Shown here: positions 53,608 to 63,020 of the stretch, piece by piece
How the letters are laid out: the number at the start of each line of letters is the position of its first letter
Numbering within the stretch: position 1 is the stretch's first letter
Source: an uncultured Dehalococcoidia bacterium
GTDB taxonomy: Bacteria; Chloroflexota; Dehalococcoidia; Lucifugimonadales; UBA1123
Direction of reading: 5' to 3'
Assembly (NCBI GenBank): GCA_951812505.1
Contig: CATOSI010000002.1
Coordinates: forward strand, 1 to 64,000
Length of the DNA stretch: 64,000 nucleotides
Made by a program: the position numbers and the translations under genes
The notes under the pieces: model-generated
Database searches by the model: none
Told to the model about the DNA's origin: nothing
What the model saw: only the letters and a program-made list of their open reading frames with translations

Positions 53608-54728
53608 CTGTCCACCTCGCCCAAGACAATGTCAATCGAACCCAGAACCAGCACGGCGTCAGCGATATAGGCATCCCTCAGCATGGCCTGAAGGGCCTGC
53701 AAGTTGCAGAACGACGGCGCTCGCACCTTAACGCGATACGGCTTATCGCTCCCGTCACTCACCAGGAAAACTCCGAAATCGCCGCGCGGCGACTCTGTAC
53801 GAATATAGACCTCCCCCTTCGGGGGCCTCGCGATCCGACGCACGTTCGCGGCTATCTCACCTCCGGGCATATCCCGCATAGCCTGTCTTATGATGTTCAG
53901 AGACTGCCTCATCTCCTCGACCCGCACATAGTAGCGGTCCCAGCAGTCACCCTGAGTTCCCACCGGAATCCCGAAGTCGAAGCGGTCGTAAATGGAGTAC
54001 GGCTCGGAGATACGCACATCCTCGGGCACGCCGCAGGCCCTTAGCGGCGGGCCGGTGACGCCGAGGTCAATCGCCTCTTCCGCAGATATGAAACCTATTC
54101 CCTTTGTTCTGGCCAGGAACATCTCGTTCTGGCTCAGGAGCTCGTCGCACTCCTCGACTCCGCGTTCGAGTTGGTCCAGCAACGTGTTCATCCTGAGCTG
54201 GAAGTCGTCGGGAAGATCTTCGTTGACGCCGCCTATGCGGATGTAGTTGTGCATCATTCGCGCGCCGGTGACGGACTCGAACAGCGCCTGAATCCGCTCG
54301 CGCTCCCGGAATCCATACAGGACGGGCGTCATCGCACCCGCGTCCAGTCCGTAAACACCGTAGAACATCATGTGGCTGGCAATGCGGTTGAGTTCGCACA
54401 GGATCACCCGGATATACTCAGCGCGCTCGGGAACCTCGACAGCCATCAGCTTTTCGGCAGCCATGCAGATGGCAAGCTCACCGTTCAGATTCGCCACGTA
54501 GTCGAGCCGGTCGAACAGCGTGATGATCTGGGCGTACTGCTCGCCCTCGCACAGCTTCTCCGATCCGCGATGCAGATAGCCGATGTGCGACTCGGAACGC
54601 GCTATCTTCTCCCCGTCCACCCAGATCACGAGCCGAAACACCCCATGCGTCGAGGGATGCTGAGGCCCCATGTTGACCATCAGGTCAAGGGCGTCGCCAT
54701 GTTCTGTTACCTGTTCTTGTATCTGCAT
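53604..54728 (-). CDS. nuoD: NADH-quinone oxidoreductase subunit D
   Basis: Quinone-binding 49-kDa-type subunit (374 residues). NMGPQHPSTHGVFRLVIWVD and HIGYLHRGSEKLCE contain the conserved His and Tyr pocket residues (HPSTHG, GYLHRG). The C-terminus AMLRDAYIADAVLVLGSIDI then VLGEVDR ends properly. Separated from nuoC by a small unrelated gene. Confidence 0.95.
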   Translation of the reverse strand: MQIQEQVTEHGDALDLMVNMGPQHPSTHGVFRLVIWVDGEKIARSESHIGYLHRGSEKLCEGEQYAQIITLFDRLDYVANLNGELAICMAAEKLMAVEVPERAEYIRVILCELNRIASHMMFYGVYGLDAGAMTPVLYGFRERERIQALFESVTGARMMHNYIRIGGVNEDLPDDFQLRMNTLLDQLERGVEECDELLSQNEMFLARTKGIGFISAEEAIDLGVTGPPLRACGVPEDVRISEPYSIYDRFDFGIPVGTQGDCWDRYYVRVEEMRQSLNIIRQAMRDMPGGEIAANVRRIARPPKGEVYIRTESPRGDFGVFLVSDGSDKPYRVKVRAPSFCNLQALQAMLRDAYIADAVLVLGSIDIVLGEVDR

Positions 54729-54733
54729 GGTTT

Positions 54734-54982
54734 TCAGCGCGCGCTAATGTAGTAGTAGCCCGCCCAGTCCATAAATTCCAGATTCTCTTCTTCAAACTCA
54801 CAGCGATTGTATCTGCCAATAAACTCATTGGACGTCATGCCGTACTTGGACTCAAATTCATCCAACTCACTCCTGACATCTTCCTCAGTGAGTTTTTCGA
54901 CTTTCAATTTTAACTTATTCTTTTGCGCGACCACCTTCGTCAACTCCCTCCGTAGATTGTCCTCTATTCTACCACTCGTCAT
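54734..54982 (-). CDS. Small acidic protein, antitoxin-like, between nuoC and nuoD
   Basis: 82 residues, no membrane segment. The C-terminal half (ELDEFESKYGMTSNEFIGRY, then LEFMDWAGYYY) is similar in pattern to small proteins seen beside DUF6516-type toxins, but no toxin gene is present here. The N-terminal helix KNKLKLKVEKL is lysine-rich. Local AT content is higher than the adjacent nuo genes, a hint of recent arrival. It overlaps nuoC by 14 bases. Function unknown. Confidence 0.55.
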   Translation of the reverse strand: MTSGRIEDNLRRELTKVVAQKNKLKLKVEKLTEEDVRSELDEFESKYGMTSNEFIGRYNRCEFEEENLEFMDWAGYYYISAR

Positions 54983-55505
54983 AATCGTGGAACGGGAAGC
55001 TCTTGCGCCCCGGGAATCCCTCGAATCCCTCGTAGAGCAGTAGCGGGACCAGGTTCGGGTGTCCGTCGAATCCGACGCCGAACAGATCGTTGGCCTCTCG
55101 CTCGTACCAGTCAGCGCCGCCCCACACTCCGGTTACCGTCGGAACCACCGGAGAATCTTCCGACAGACGGGTCTTGACGACCATCTTGTGCCTGATGTCG
55201 AGCGAGTAGAGGTGATAGTTGATCTCGAACTCTCCTGAACCTTCCACGTAGTCAACCACGGACAGGCAGCGCAGGTAGTCGAACGTCAGGCGCGGGTCGT
55301 TCTTGCATATAGAGCACACGGCTGGGACGTCTTCGGACCTGACAGTCAGAGTAACCTCGTCAACAGCGGCGCCTACCTGAACGTCGAATCCAGCGGCTTC
55401 GGGTCCGAATATCTCCCGGACGAGCGATGCGAGACTCTCTCCCGCTGCATCGAGAGCGACCGGCGCCTCGGGAATACGCGGCTCCCGTCTAGTCCGCCGC
55501 GCCAC
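54969..55505 (-). CDS. nuoC: NADH-quinone oxidoreductase subunit C
   Basis: 30-kDa-type peripheral subunit, 178 residues. Signature [20 protein letters not shown] is clear. The end [19 protein letters not shown] agrees with the family. GTG start (MARRTRRE) overlaps nuoB by 17 bases. The first 15 residues are basic and unusual. Confidence 0.94.
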   Translation of the reverse strand: MARRTRREPRIPEAPVALDAAGESLASLVREIFGPEAAGFDVQVGAAVDEVTLTVRSEDVPAVCSICKNDPRLTFDYLRCLSVVDYVEGSGEFEINYHLYSLDIRHKMVVKTRLSEDSPVVPTVTGVWGGADWYEREANDLFGVGFDGHPNLVPLLLYEGFEGFPGRKSFPFHDYDEW

Positions 55506-56028
55506 TCTGTTCCGCGTCCTTCTGGATTTTCTCCTGAAGCTGCATGATTCCGTGCATCAGCGCCTCCGGACGAGGCGGACATCCGGGCACATACACGTCA
55601 ACCGGGATGAGATGGTCAACGCCCATCACGACAGAGTACGAACGGTAGTATGGTCCGCCGTTAGTAGCGCAACTGCCCATGGCGATTACCCACTTCGGAT
55701 CGGGCATCTGTTCGTAGAGCAGCTTGATCGGGTCGGCCATCTTCTTCACGACCGTTCCCGCCACTATCATCACGTCCGCCTGCCTTGGAGAGGGCCACGT
55801 TACGACTCCGAACCTATCCAGGTCGTGATGGGACATGTGCGTGCTTATCATCTCTATAGCGCAGCAGGCGAGGCCAAAAGAAAGTGTCCAGAGCGAGTTC
55901 TTGCGCGCGAGAGCGAACAGTTCGTCCGACTTGGCGGTGAGCGCGTTGGGCAAAGCGCGGTTGAACACGCTGTCGGCGGGTGAATTACCTCTACCGGGCC
56001 GATAGCCCTGTCCCAGGTTCATCTCCAT
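55489..56028 (-). CDS. nuoB: NADH-quinone oxidoreductase subunit B
   Basis: PSST-type subunit with the N2 iron-sulfur cluster. Cys55 and Cys56 (LACCAIEMI), Cys120 ([10 protein letters not shown]) and Cys150 ([10 protein letters not shown]) are the four ligands. 179 residues, normal. Overlaps the nuoA stop by 10 bases. Confidence 0.96.
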   Translation of the reverse strand: MEMNLGQGYRPGRGNSPADSVFNRALPNALTAKSDELFALARKNSLWTLSFGLACCAIEMISTHMSHHDLDRFGVVTWPSPRQADVMIVAGTVVKKMADPIKLLYEQMPDPKWVIAMGSCATNGGPYYRSYSVVMGVDHLIPVDVYVPGCPPRPEALMHGIMQLQEKIQKDAEQSGAAD

Positions 56029-56387
56029 TGCAGCACTCCCTTACGCCACCCGTATATGATACCGAAGAACAGTATGGCTATGAATATGAGCATCTCGTAG
56101 AAGACGGCGGGAATCGTCTTGAGAAAGACAACCGCCCAGGGAAACAGGAAGACAGCCTCCACGTCGAATATCAGGAAGAGGATGGCGAAGACGTAGTAGC
56201 GAATGTTAATTTGCGACCATGTAAACGGAGCGGGCGGGATACCACACTCGTAGGGTATCTCTTTCTGCTCGGAGTAGCGCTTGGGGGCGAGAATGTACGA
56301 CGCTCCGAAAAGAGCGCCCATGGCTGCGAGTCCGACTCCCGCAACGAGCAATACCGCTATCCAGTTGATGTCATAGCCTTCCGGCAT
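56019..56387 (-). CDS. nuoA: NADH-quinone oxidoreductase subunit A
   Basis: Three-helix subunit (122 residues). [20 protein letters not shown] with [20 protein letters not shown] is diagnostic. First gene of the operon nuoABC(x)DH(y)IJKLMN, where x and y are small inserted genes. nuoE, nuoF and nuoG are not in the operon. Confidence 0.95.
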   Translation of the reverse strand: MPEGYDINWIAVLLVAGVGLAAMGALFGASYILAPKRYSEQKEIPYECGIPPAPFTWSQINIRYYVFAILFLIFDVEAVFLFPWAVVFLKTIPAVFYEMLIFIAILFFGIIYGWRKGVLQWR

Positions 56388-56753
56388 CTCGAACCCTCGA
56401 CAGAGTCGGTCGGCGCGCGAAAGCGCAGACCCCTACATTTACAAGAGTAACACATCATCGGCTAATCACATAAGCAATCTTCTCTGTCTATACAACCGAT
56501 CCCACGCCATGCTACGATGGAGACACATTAAATCGAACATAAGAGCGTTGAGGCGTAATCCATAATTTATTGATGAAACCTCCACAATTCGAAAAGACTC
56601 TCTAAGCTGGTAAATACAGGTCTTTTCAGGTGATATACAGGCGCCAGACTCCATCAGCAGGCCATTTGCAGACCACCTGCAGACTGCTAGAACAATTGTA
56701 AATCCGAGTATATATCTCAATCCCGTCATCCCCGCGTCAATGAGAAATTTCAC
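56388..56753. other. 366-bp divergent intergenic region
   Basis: It separates nuoA (leftward) from the NTF2-like gene (rightward). No ORF. CAGG/CCTG copy 4 lies at 56603-56716. A CGTCATCCCCGCGT piece near 56724 resembles half of a CGTCATTCC repeat. Confidence 0.5.
56603..56716 (+). repeat. Phased CAGG/CCTG intergenic block, copy 4 (diverged)
   Basis: CAGG begins at 56617, 56627 and 56638 (offsets 0, 10, 21, as in the other copies), and an inverted CCTG at 56676 (offset 59). The intermediate inverted sites are lost or degenerate. The right flank GTAAATCCGAGTATATAT starts at offset 81, against 80 for copy 1. It precedes the rightward gene at 56754. Confidence 0.5.
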
Positions 56754-57239
56754 ATGAAGAACTACTGGCTCATAGGCGGGGCGGCTCTCCTGGGGCTGCT
56801 GCTCATAGCGAGCGTAGTCGCCGCCGTTCTCCAGAAGGAGGCCGATTTCGCGCCCGGCTCGCCGGAGGCGGCTGTGCAAGCCTATCTGCGGGCGCTGGAA
56901 GAGGACGACTTTCAAGCCGCTCACCACGCTCTTTCGCCGGAGCTGCGGGAGAGATGTTCCATCGAGGATATGTTCGGAGGAAGAGATCCACACGTGTGGC
57001 GACCAAGTGACCGACGAATTACCCTGGAAGAAGTGCGAGCTCTCGGCGACACTACCTTCGTGGAGATCAGGATAGCTGGATTCAGAAACGGGGGCCTGTT
57101 CGGACCTTCTGAATACGATTTTGACGAGAGTTTCGCTCTCCGGCAATTCGATGGAGAATGGAAACTCTCACATAACCCGCTGCCTTACTTCGAATGCGCG
57201 CGGCCTATACCGGAGCCAACCAGAACATCAGCGCAATGA
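56754..57239 (+). CDS. Membrane-anchored NTF2-like protein
   Basis: 161 residues. One N-terminal helix (YWLIGGAALLGLLLIASVVA), then a soluble fold beginning GSPEAAVQAYLRALEEDDFQ, AHHALSPELRERC that resembles SnoaL/NTF2 or DUF4878-like domains. The last four bases ATGA overlap the next gene start, so it is co-translated with the DUF5671 protein. It probably faces outward. Function unknown. Confidence 0.72.
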   Translation: MKNYWLIGGAALLGLLLIASVVAAVLQKEADFAPGSPEAAVQAYLRALEEDDFQAAHHALSPELRERCSIEDMFGGRDPHVWRPSDRRITLEEVRALGDTTFVEIRIAGFRNGGLFGPSEYDFDESFALRQFDGEWKLSHNPLPYFECARPIPEPTRTSAQ

Positions 57240-59095
57240 GCACGGCGCCGGATTTCGGCGACATCAACACGAAAAATGGAGAAATCTTGGGCATTCTAGA
57301 CTTCTTTCCTATTATGATAGCGCTCGCGATTGCGGGTGGAATAGCATACGCGATATACGCATGGCGCAAGCAAAAACCGGAATCCGACGCCAGACCCGAC
57401 CTGGGACTTGGAACTCTGAAGCGACTGTACTTCTACGGCATCGCGTTTGCCGCTCTGATGGCGGTCATCGCCGGAATTTCACTGGCTGTGGAGAGTCTGC
57501 TGAACGTACTGTTCGACGGTCAGGCGTTCTCCCCCTCATCCAACCAACTGGCTTGGGGACTGTCTCTGTTCATCGTCGCGCTGCCGATATGGGCCTTCCA
57601 CTGGCGATTCATCCTGCGAAACGTCGCTGCCATGCCCCTGGAAAGCCGCTCTATTATCAGAAAGCTGTACATCTATCTGACGCTGGGCGTTTCACTCGGC
57701 TTCCTCATGGCCGTCTCCTACGAGATACTCAAGTGGGCCATGATGGCGGGCGAGTTCCCGGAGTTCAGCCTGGCGTCCATCCTGCCCTGGGCTCTGGTTT
57801 GGGGATACCACTGGCAGATCGAGTCTGCCGAGGGACAAGACTCGGTCGAAACGCGCGGCATTCGCAGACTCTACCTATACGGCGCGGCATTCGTGGGTGG
57901 GTCCATGTTTGCCGTAGGCGTGGGGGCTGTCGCTCACACACTGCTGCAGGACGCCTATTCAGCGATGTTCCTAGTAACGGTCGCGCTGCCCGAGCAGGCG
58001 GGACTGGCACGCGAGTCGCTGCGAACCGACTTGTCCGTCGCCATAGTGGGCGGAGCAGTGTACTGGACGCACTGGCGCATATTCGCCCGGAGCGACAGGA
58101 ACTCGGCGCTGCGCTGGACATTCCTGTTCCTGGCTACTGTGGGAGGCGGCGCGGCCACCGCTCTGGCCAGCGGCGGTTTCACGGCGTTTACGACGCTGTC
58201 ATGGCTGTTCGGAGCCGCGAATGAACGCGCGGCGCTCCACTTCGAAGACATACCAGGAGCGCTGGTTGTTACGGTGGTAGGCTCTGTTGCGTGGGTCGTG
58301 TTCAGGCGCAGGATGCTTGCGGAGGCGACTGGCGAGAACTCCGCACCAGTCCGTCAGTCATACGACCACCTGATAGCGGCGTTGGGACTCGCAGCGCTCG
58401 TGTGGGCATCCTACTTGGTATTCAATACGGCGCTGACCGTCTTAGCGGACGGACTGAGCGTGACCGTAAGAGACGAGGGCGCGTGGAGGTCGCCGGTGGC
58501 GGCAATTCTTGCGACGCTGGTCATAGGAATTCCGGTGTGGGGGTACTACTGGCGACGCCTGCGGATGGAGGCAAACGCTAACCCCGATGCAGAAGCGACC
58601 TCGCTGGCGCACCGGGTTTACATATTCGCCGTGATGGGAGCGGGAGCATTGGCTTTCCTGGGCGGCGGGGGCGGGACACTGTTCGTCATCCTCCGCGACC
58701 TTCTCGACGCTTCCCTATCGGTAGAAACACTTCGCGACCTTACGCCCGCGATAGGCACGACCCTCACGGCCGCGCTCTTCCTGCCATATCACTGGTCAAT
58801 ATACCGCGCGGACCAGGCATTCCAGCCGGACGTCCCTGAATCGGAGTCACGACCGATTCAGAAGCGAGTGACCCTCCTCACCGCGGATGGCGACTCCACG
58901 CTCGCGCAGGCCATTGAGGACGCGCTTGGATACTCAATCCGCAAGGCGCGCTGGTCGGACCCGGATGCGTTCGCTCCCGAATTCGTCGGTGAAGAAGCCG
59001 CCCGAATCGCGGAAGAAGTATCCCAGTCCGGCGGCTCCAATGTCTTGCTGATGCCCGACGAAGCCGGCGGACTGAGAGTTATTTCCTACGACTGA
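57236..59095 (+). CDS. DUF5671-repeat multi-spanning membrane protein
   Basis: 619 residues from the ATG that overlaps the previous stop. About 16 helices in four similar modules, each with a charged arginine loop then RRLYLYGAAFVGGSMFAVGV, RLYFYGIAFAALMAV, KLYIYLTLGVSLGFLMA or HRVYIFAVMGAGALAFLG, and a central WxxHW(R)-like motif (AFHWRF, YWTHWRI, GYHWQ, PYHWSI). This is the DUF5671 repeat. The C-terminal 80 residues form a soluble Rossmann-like tail (KRVTLLTADGDSTLAQAIED). Function unknown. Confidence 0.75.
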   Translation: MSTAPDFGDINTKNGEILGILDFFPIMIALAIAGGIAYAIYAWRKQKPESDARPDLGLGTLKRLYFYGIAFAALMAVIAGISLAVESLLNVLFDGQAFSPSSNQLAWGLSLFIVALPIWAFHWRFILRNVAAMPLESRSIIRKLYIYLTLGVSLGFLMAVSYEILKWAMMAGEFPEFSLASILPWALVWGYHWQIESAEGQDSVETRGIRRLYLYGAAFVGGSMFAVGVGAVAHTLLQDAYSAMFLVTVALPEQAGLARESLRTDLSVAIVGGAVYWTHWRIFARSDRNSALRWTFLFLATVGGGAATALASGGFTAFTTLSWLFGAANERAALHFEDIPGALVVTVVGSVAWVVFRRRMLAEATGENSAPVRQSYDHLIAALGLAALVWASYLVFNTALTVLADGLSVTVRDEGAWRSPVAAILATLVIGIPVWGYYWRRLRMEANANPDAEATSLAHRVYIFAVMGAGALAFLGGGGGTLFVILRDLLDASLSVETLRDLTPAIGTTLTAALFLPYHWSIYRADQAFQPDVPESESRPIQKRVTLLTADGDSTLAQAIEDALGYSIRKARWSDPDAFAPEFVGEEAARIAEEVSQSGGSNVLLMPDEAGGLRVISYD

Positions 59096-59101
59096 AGGAT
59101 T

Positions 59102-60289
59102 CTACCAGTTCGTGAAGGCGCCGTCGTTGCGCCTCAACTGCGGGGGCCAGCCGTTAAGAGGCGCTGGGTTGGTCTTGGCGAATTCCTCGTCGAAGTCAAC
59201 GCCGAGGCCGGGCCTGTCCTCGGGAGTCCATGAGTAGCCGTCGTCCCACTCTATCTGGAGCGGGAAGAGGTCAGTTGCGAAGCTGCCCGGACGCCGTGGC
59301 ATCTCCTGAACGCCGACGTTCGTGGACGCCATGCACAGGTTGACGCAGGCCGCCGCGCTCACGGGACCGAGCGGGTTGTGCGGCACGATGTCTATGTAAT
59401 GCGTCTCCGCCATGTGGGTAATCTTCAGGGCTTCGGTCAGACCTCCGACTATGCACAGGTCTATGCGGGCGTAGCTGATGAGCTCTTCCTCGATGACCTC
59501 TCGGAACGACCACTTGGAGGCCCACTGCTCGCCCGCCGCTATGGGCAGCGACACGTGCCTGGCCAGAGTGCGGTAGCTCGCGGGGTTCTCTGACCTGAGC
59601 GCGTCTTCTATGAAGAACGGATTGTAAGGCTCCAGCGCGCGGCACATCGTTACGACGTGGGCAGTGTCGAGCCGGGTGTGAGCGTCGAAGCAGAGCTGGA
59701 TGTCCGGACCTACGGCCTCTCTGACCATCGCAAACTGCTCTTCAGCCATGCGGATGGACTCCACAGGCTCAAGAAGCGCGGGCTGACCCAGTGGGTCGCC
59801 CGCGCTGCGATATTCAAGAACGCCACCCGTCTCCGGCAGTCCCCAGCGGACGAATTTCCAGCCGTCTGCGACTGCCTGCTTGGAGTTCTCGACGAGTTCC
59901 TCGTTGGTGTGTCCCTGGGTGTGCGGGTAGCAGACCACCTTGTTGCGCACCGGCCCGCCGAGCAGCTTGTAAACGGGCATATTGACCGACTTGCCCTTGA
60001 TATCCCAGAGGGCTATGTCTATCGCGCTAATGGCGCAGCAATAGACTTTATCCGCAGGGAAGAACCCTCCCCTGAACATCTGCTGCCAGAGACGCTCGGT
60101 GCTCCACGGGTCCTGCCCGATTACCGCCTCGGAGAGGTGATTGATGGCCTCGGTAATCGCCCCTCCCCAGTTTCGTATGCCGATTTCGCCCAGGCCGTAT
60201 ATCCCTTCGTCCGTCTCCACTTTGACGATGAAGTACGCGCCCCCGTCGCCATCCTGTACCGAATAGGGCTTGATAGCCGTAACCTTCAT
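59102..60289 (-). CDS. Enolase-superfamily dehydratase (galactonate dehydratase-like)
   Basis: Mandelate racemase/muconate lactonizing family enzyme, 395 residues. Metal ligands Asp202 (CFDAHTRL), Glu228 (FIEDAL) and Glu254 (AAGEQWAS); the FDAH pattern (His204) is typical of the mannonate and galactonate dehydratase branch. N-terminal capping domain 1-115. AAGGAG before the ATG. The branch dehydrates sugar acids by abstraction of an alpha proton; substrate unproven. No sugar-operon neighbours. Confidence 0.87.
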   Translation of the reverse strand: MKVTAIKPYSVQDGDGGAYFIVKVETDEGIYGLGEIGIRNWGGAITEAINHLSEAVIGQDPWSTERLWQQMFRGGFFPADKVYCCAISAIDIALWDIKGKSVNMPVYKLLGGPVRNKVVCYPHTQGHTNEELVENSKQAVADGWKFVRWGLPETGGVLEYRSAGDPLGQPALLEPVESIRMAEEQFAMVREAVGPDIQLCFDAHTRLDTAHVVTMCRALEPYNPFFIEDALRSENPASYRTLARHVSLPIAAGEQWASKWSFREVIEEELISYARIDLCIVGGLTEALKITHMAETHYIDIVPHNPLGPVSAAACVNLCMASTNVGVQEMPRRPGSFATDLFPLQIEWDDGYSWTPEDRPGLGVDFDEEFAKTNPAPLNGWPPQLRRNDGAFTNW

Positions 60290-60402
60290 TTAATACTCCT
60301 TGCATAGTGAAAGCATCACTCGAATTTCATCTCGCTCATTCTACGCCGCGCGGAACTGAGGCGATAGTCCTGTCTATATGGAAGCCGGGAGTCTTTTCAG
60401 AG

Positions 60403-62952
60403 TTAGCGTCTCCCGAGGACGAAGCCTCTGACCGCTTGACTATAACGCTGATACACCAGCCCCATTGCGAGCAGCAGGACGCCCAGGGTGAGGAACGCCG
60501 CCACCCTGTATTCCATGTCCAGCAGGAACACGTCGAACACGAACAACTTGGCGACCGGGATCACCAGCAATCCGATTCCGGCCAGCCTCACCCACCTGGA
60601 GCGCACGACTATCCCCGCGCCTATCACTCCAATCGAGTACACCGCCCATAGGACGGTCAACGACAAGTGAGTGGAATTGAAGTAAGTGTCATCATTCTTG
60701 AGCGAAAGACTGTCGAAGAGGTGAATCACTTCCTGGCTCAACGTCCACAGCGCGACAACATTGGCCGCTATGACCAGGTTCTGGAAAACGTAAGCCTCAT
60801 CCTCGGTAAGACAGTCTCGCGCTCGCCCAAACCAGAATGCCAGGCCGGACACCAGAGCAACGACTATCGCGAAAGCCAGGAAGCGAATGTTCAGTATGGG
60901 CATGAAGGTGAGTGGATTCAGATCCACGTTGAAGGCGTCGAATGCCAGCAGTTTCAACACAGCTACGGACAGCAGACCGAGACCCGCCCACCTTGCCATC
61001 AGATAGTCTCTCGCCAACCCGATCGACGCGACGACCGAGCCGTACACCGCCAGCATCAAGGTCAGAGAGAGGAATTTCAGGTTATCTTGACTACGGACGT
61101 ACTCGGCGTATGGTCGGCTGTCGAAGTAGTCAATTATTTCAAGGCTGAACAGCCCCAGAGTGATCAGGTTGGCCACACCTAACAGGATGTGAACCGACGG
61201 TTTCTCTGCTTCCAATTGCCCAGATGCTTCACGGTTGCGCCAGTAGAACAGGCCGGCGGCATAGAAGGCGACAATTACAATTGCCATAGTGGCGAACCGC
61301 CCATTCAAGACAGGTCTGAATCCGTCCAAGTCCAGCCATGCATCGAACAGAGTCACATGCAGTAGGGCCAGCGCAAGGATGGCGAGTCCAACCAGACGAG
61401 TTTGCCAGCGTCCCAGGTAGAAGCCCATCCATACGAACACCGCGCCCTGCGCCGACCATGCGATTGCTACCGAGTAGCCGTCGAGTTGCAGCGGGAATGC
61501 AATCGTGAGGAACACGACAGCAATCCCCAGAGAGAACACTGTCACCCTTGCCGACGTTCCACTACGTCTGAGCGCCAGAAGTGCTATCATGCCGTAGAAC
61601 GCAGAGAGACTGAAGGCGATCAACCCGAACCATTCGCTGTATCCATCCCACAGGATCAAGAATGTCAGGGCCAAGTATCCGGTGGCATTCAGGCTCATCA
61701 GACTCAGGTCCGCGGAGCCGGGCATACGTCTCCACAGGATATGGAACAGCGGCGTAGCTGCGGCGAACGTGAGGAACACCCCTGTCAGAACTATATGCGT
61801 CAGCACGGGATCGAAATCCGGGTAGTATTCCAGCCCGTAGGCGAACAGGCCGTATGAACCCACCCATCCCACCAGTGTGAACCAGCGCCAGTTGCGAAAG
61901 GTGGATATCCCCAGAATCCCGAGGTCAACCAGCAGAATGTACAGGCCCAACAGTCGTAGGTCGGATAATTCCGGCCCCAGCAGCACGGGCGAGATGAACG
62001 CGCCGATTACTCCCAAAAGGCCAATGACTATTGATTCGTAACGGATCGCGAGCAGCGACGCCCCGGCCACAACGACGGCCAGCAGCGCGAAGGCCACGTC
62101 GGGAGGAATGAGGTCGTAGAGTCCGAATGCAGCGTATATGGACAGGTACAGGATAGCGGCCCCGCCAGCCGTCACCGGCTGCGCCCATCGAGGAACCTTT
62201 CTCTGGGCGTACTCCCCCCCTCCCAGCAGAGCCAGCCCGACCGCGACGCCCAGCGCGACGCGGCCCGTGTCGTTTATCCAGTTGTTGTCGAACGCCAGCT
62301 TGAGGAAGAATCCGATTCCCAGCACAACCGCGAGTGCGCCGACGATGGCAAACCAGTTCCTACCCAGGGTCTGCTCCCAATCTATCCGAATCCATTCTGG
62401 CAATTCAGACTCTTGGATCGGTTCAGGTTCAGGTTCAGGTTCCGAGACTCGCCAACCCGCCTCGACCCCTGGAGAGCCTGCTGCCGCCGATTCCGCCGGA
62501 CGCGGCTCTCTTTCCGCATCGCGCACGGGTTCGGGACGGCTTGCGGGCTGCGAGTCCCCGCTTTCGACCTCGGTAGCCGGATCCGGATCCGTAGGCATCC
62601 TTCCGCCAGAAGTCACATCCCCGGAAACCAGCGCGGAAGAACCTGGTGGTGTCTCCACACTACCCACCTCCTGGATGTCGGAAATACGCTCAGGTTGGGC
62701 GATGGGGCGCCGGCTACGGCTCTCCAACTGCTCAACGCGACTCCGGAGACGTTGGAGTAATGCGGCGGCGTGCGCAAGCTCGTTTCGTACCGAGGCCAGC
62801 TCCTCGCGAATTTCTCGGTCATCTTCGGCGCGAGCGGGTGACGCACGCTCGCCTACATCCTCGGACGTCAGTCTGTACCCGCATCCAATACAATACGTGT
62901 TGGACGCCTCATTCGCTCTCAGGCATTGGGGACAAACTACATCACTCGCCAT
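60403..62952 (-). CDS. DUF2339 multi-spanning membrane protein with zinc ribbon
   Basis: 849 residues. N-terminal zinc ribbon with Cys7, Cys10, Cys21 and Cys24, a coiled coil (ELAHAAALLQRLRSRVEQLE), a Pro/Glu-rich linker (repeats of EPEP), then about 25 helices (DUF2339). Comparable proteins are widespread and without a function; many are adjacent to DUF2157/GDYXXLXY genes, of which a pair occurs at 39.6 kb. AGGAGG five bases before ATG. Confidence 0.85.
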   Translation of the reverse strand: MASDVVCPQCLRANEASNTYCIGCGYRLTSEDVGERASPARAEDDREIREELASVRNELAHAAALLQRLRSRVEQLESRSRRPIAQPERISDIQEVGSVETPPGSSALVSGDVTSGGRMPTDPDPATEVESGDSQPASRPEPVRDAEREPRPAESAAAGSPGVEAGWRVSEPEPEPEPIQESELPEWIRIDWEQTLGRNWFAIVGALAVVLGIGFFLKLAFDNNWINDTGRVALGVAVGLALLGGGEYAQRKVPRWAQPVTAGGAAILYLSIYAAFGLYDLIPPDVAFALLAVVVAGASLLAIRYESIVIGLLGVIGAFISPVLLGPELSDLRLLGLYILLVDLGILGISTFRNWRWFTLVGWVGSYGLFAYGLEYYPDFDPVLTHIVLTGVFLTFAAATPLFHILWRRMPGSADLSLMSLNATGYLALTFLILWDGYSEWFGLIAFSLSAFYGMIALLALRRSGTSARVTVFSLGIAVVFLTIAFPLQLDGYSVAIAWSAQGAVFVWMGFYLGRWQTRLVGLAILALALLHVTLFDAWLDLDGFRPVLNGRFATMAIVIVAFYAAGLFYWRNREASGQLEAEKPSVHILLGVANLITLGLFSLEIIDYFDSRPYAEYVRSQDNLKFLSLTLMLAVYGSVVASIGLARDYLMARWAGLGLLSVAVLKLLAFDAFNVDLNPLTFMPILNIRFLAFAIVVALVSGLAFWFGRARDCLTEDEAYVFQNLVIAANVVALWTLSQEVIHLFDSLSLKNDDTYFNSTHLSLTVLWAVYSIGVIGAGIVVRSRWVRLAGIGLLVIPVAKLFVFDVFLLDMEYRVAAFLTLGVLLLAMGLVYQRYSQAVRGFVLGRR

Positions 62953-63020
62953 CCGAGCCTCCTAGTAACGCCTCGGCCTACTCGGGGAAGCAAACCGCCG
63001 AATGACACCGCGCTTGGACC

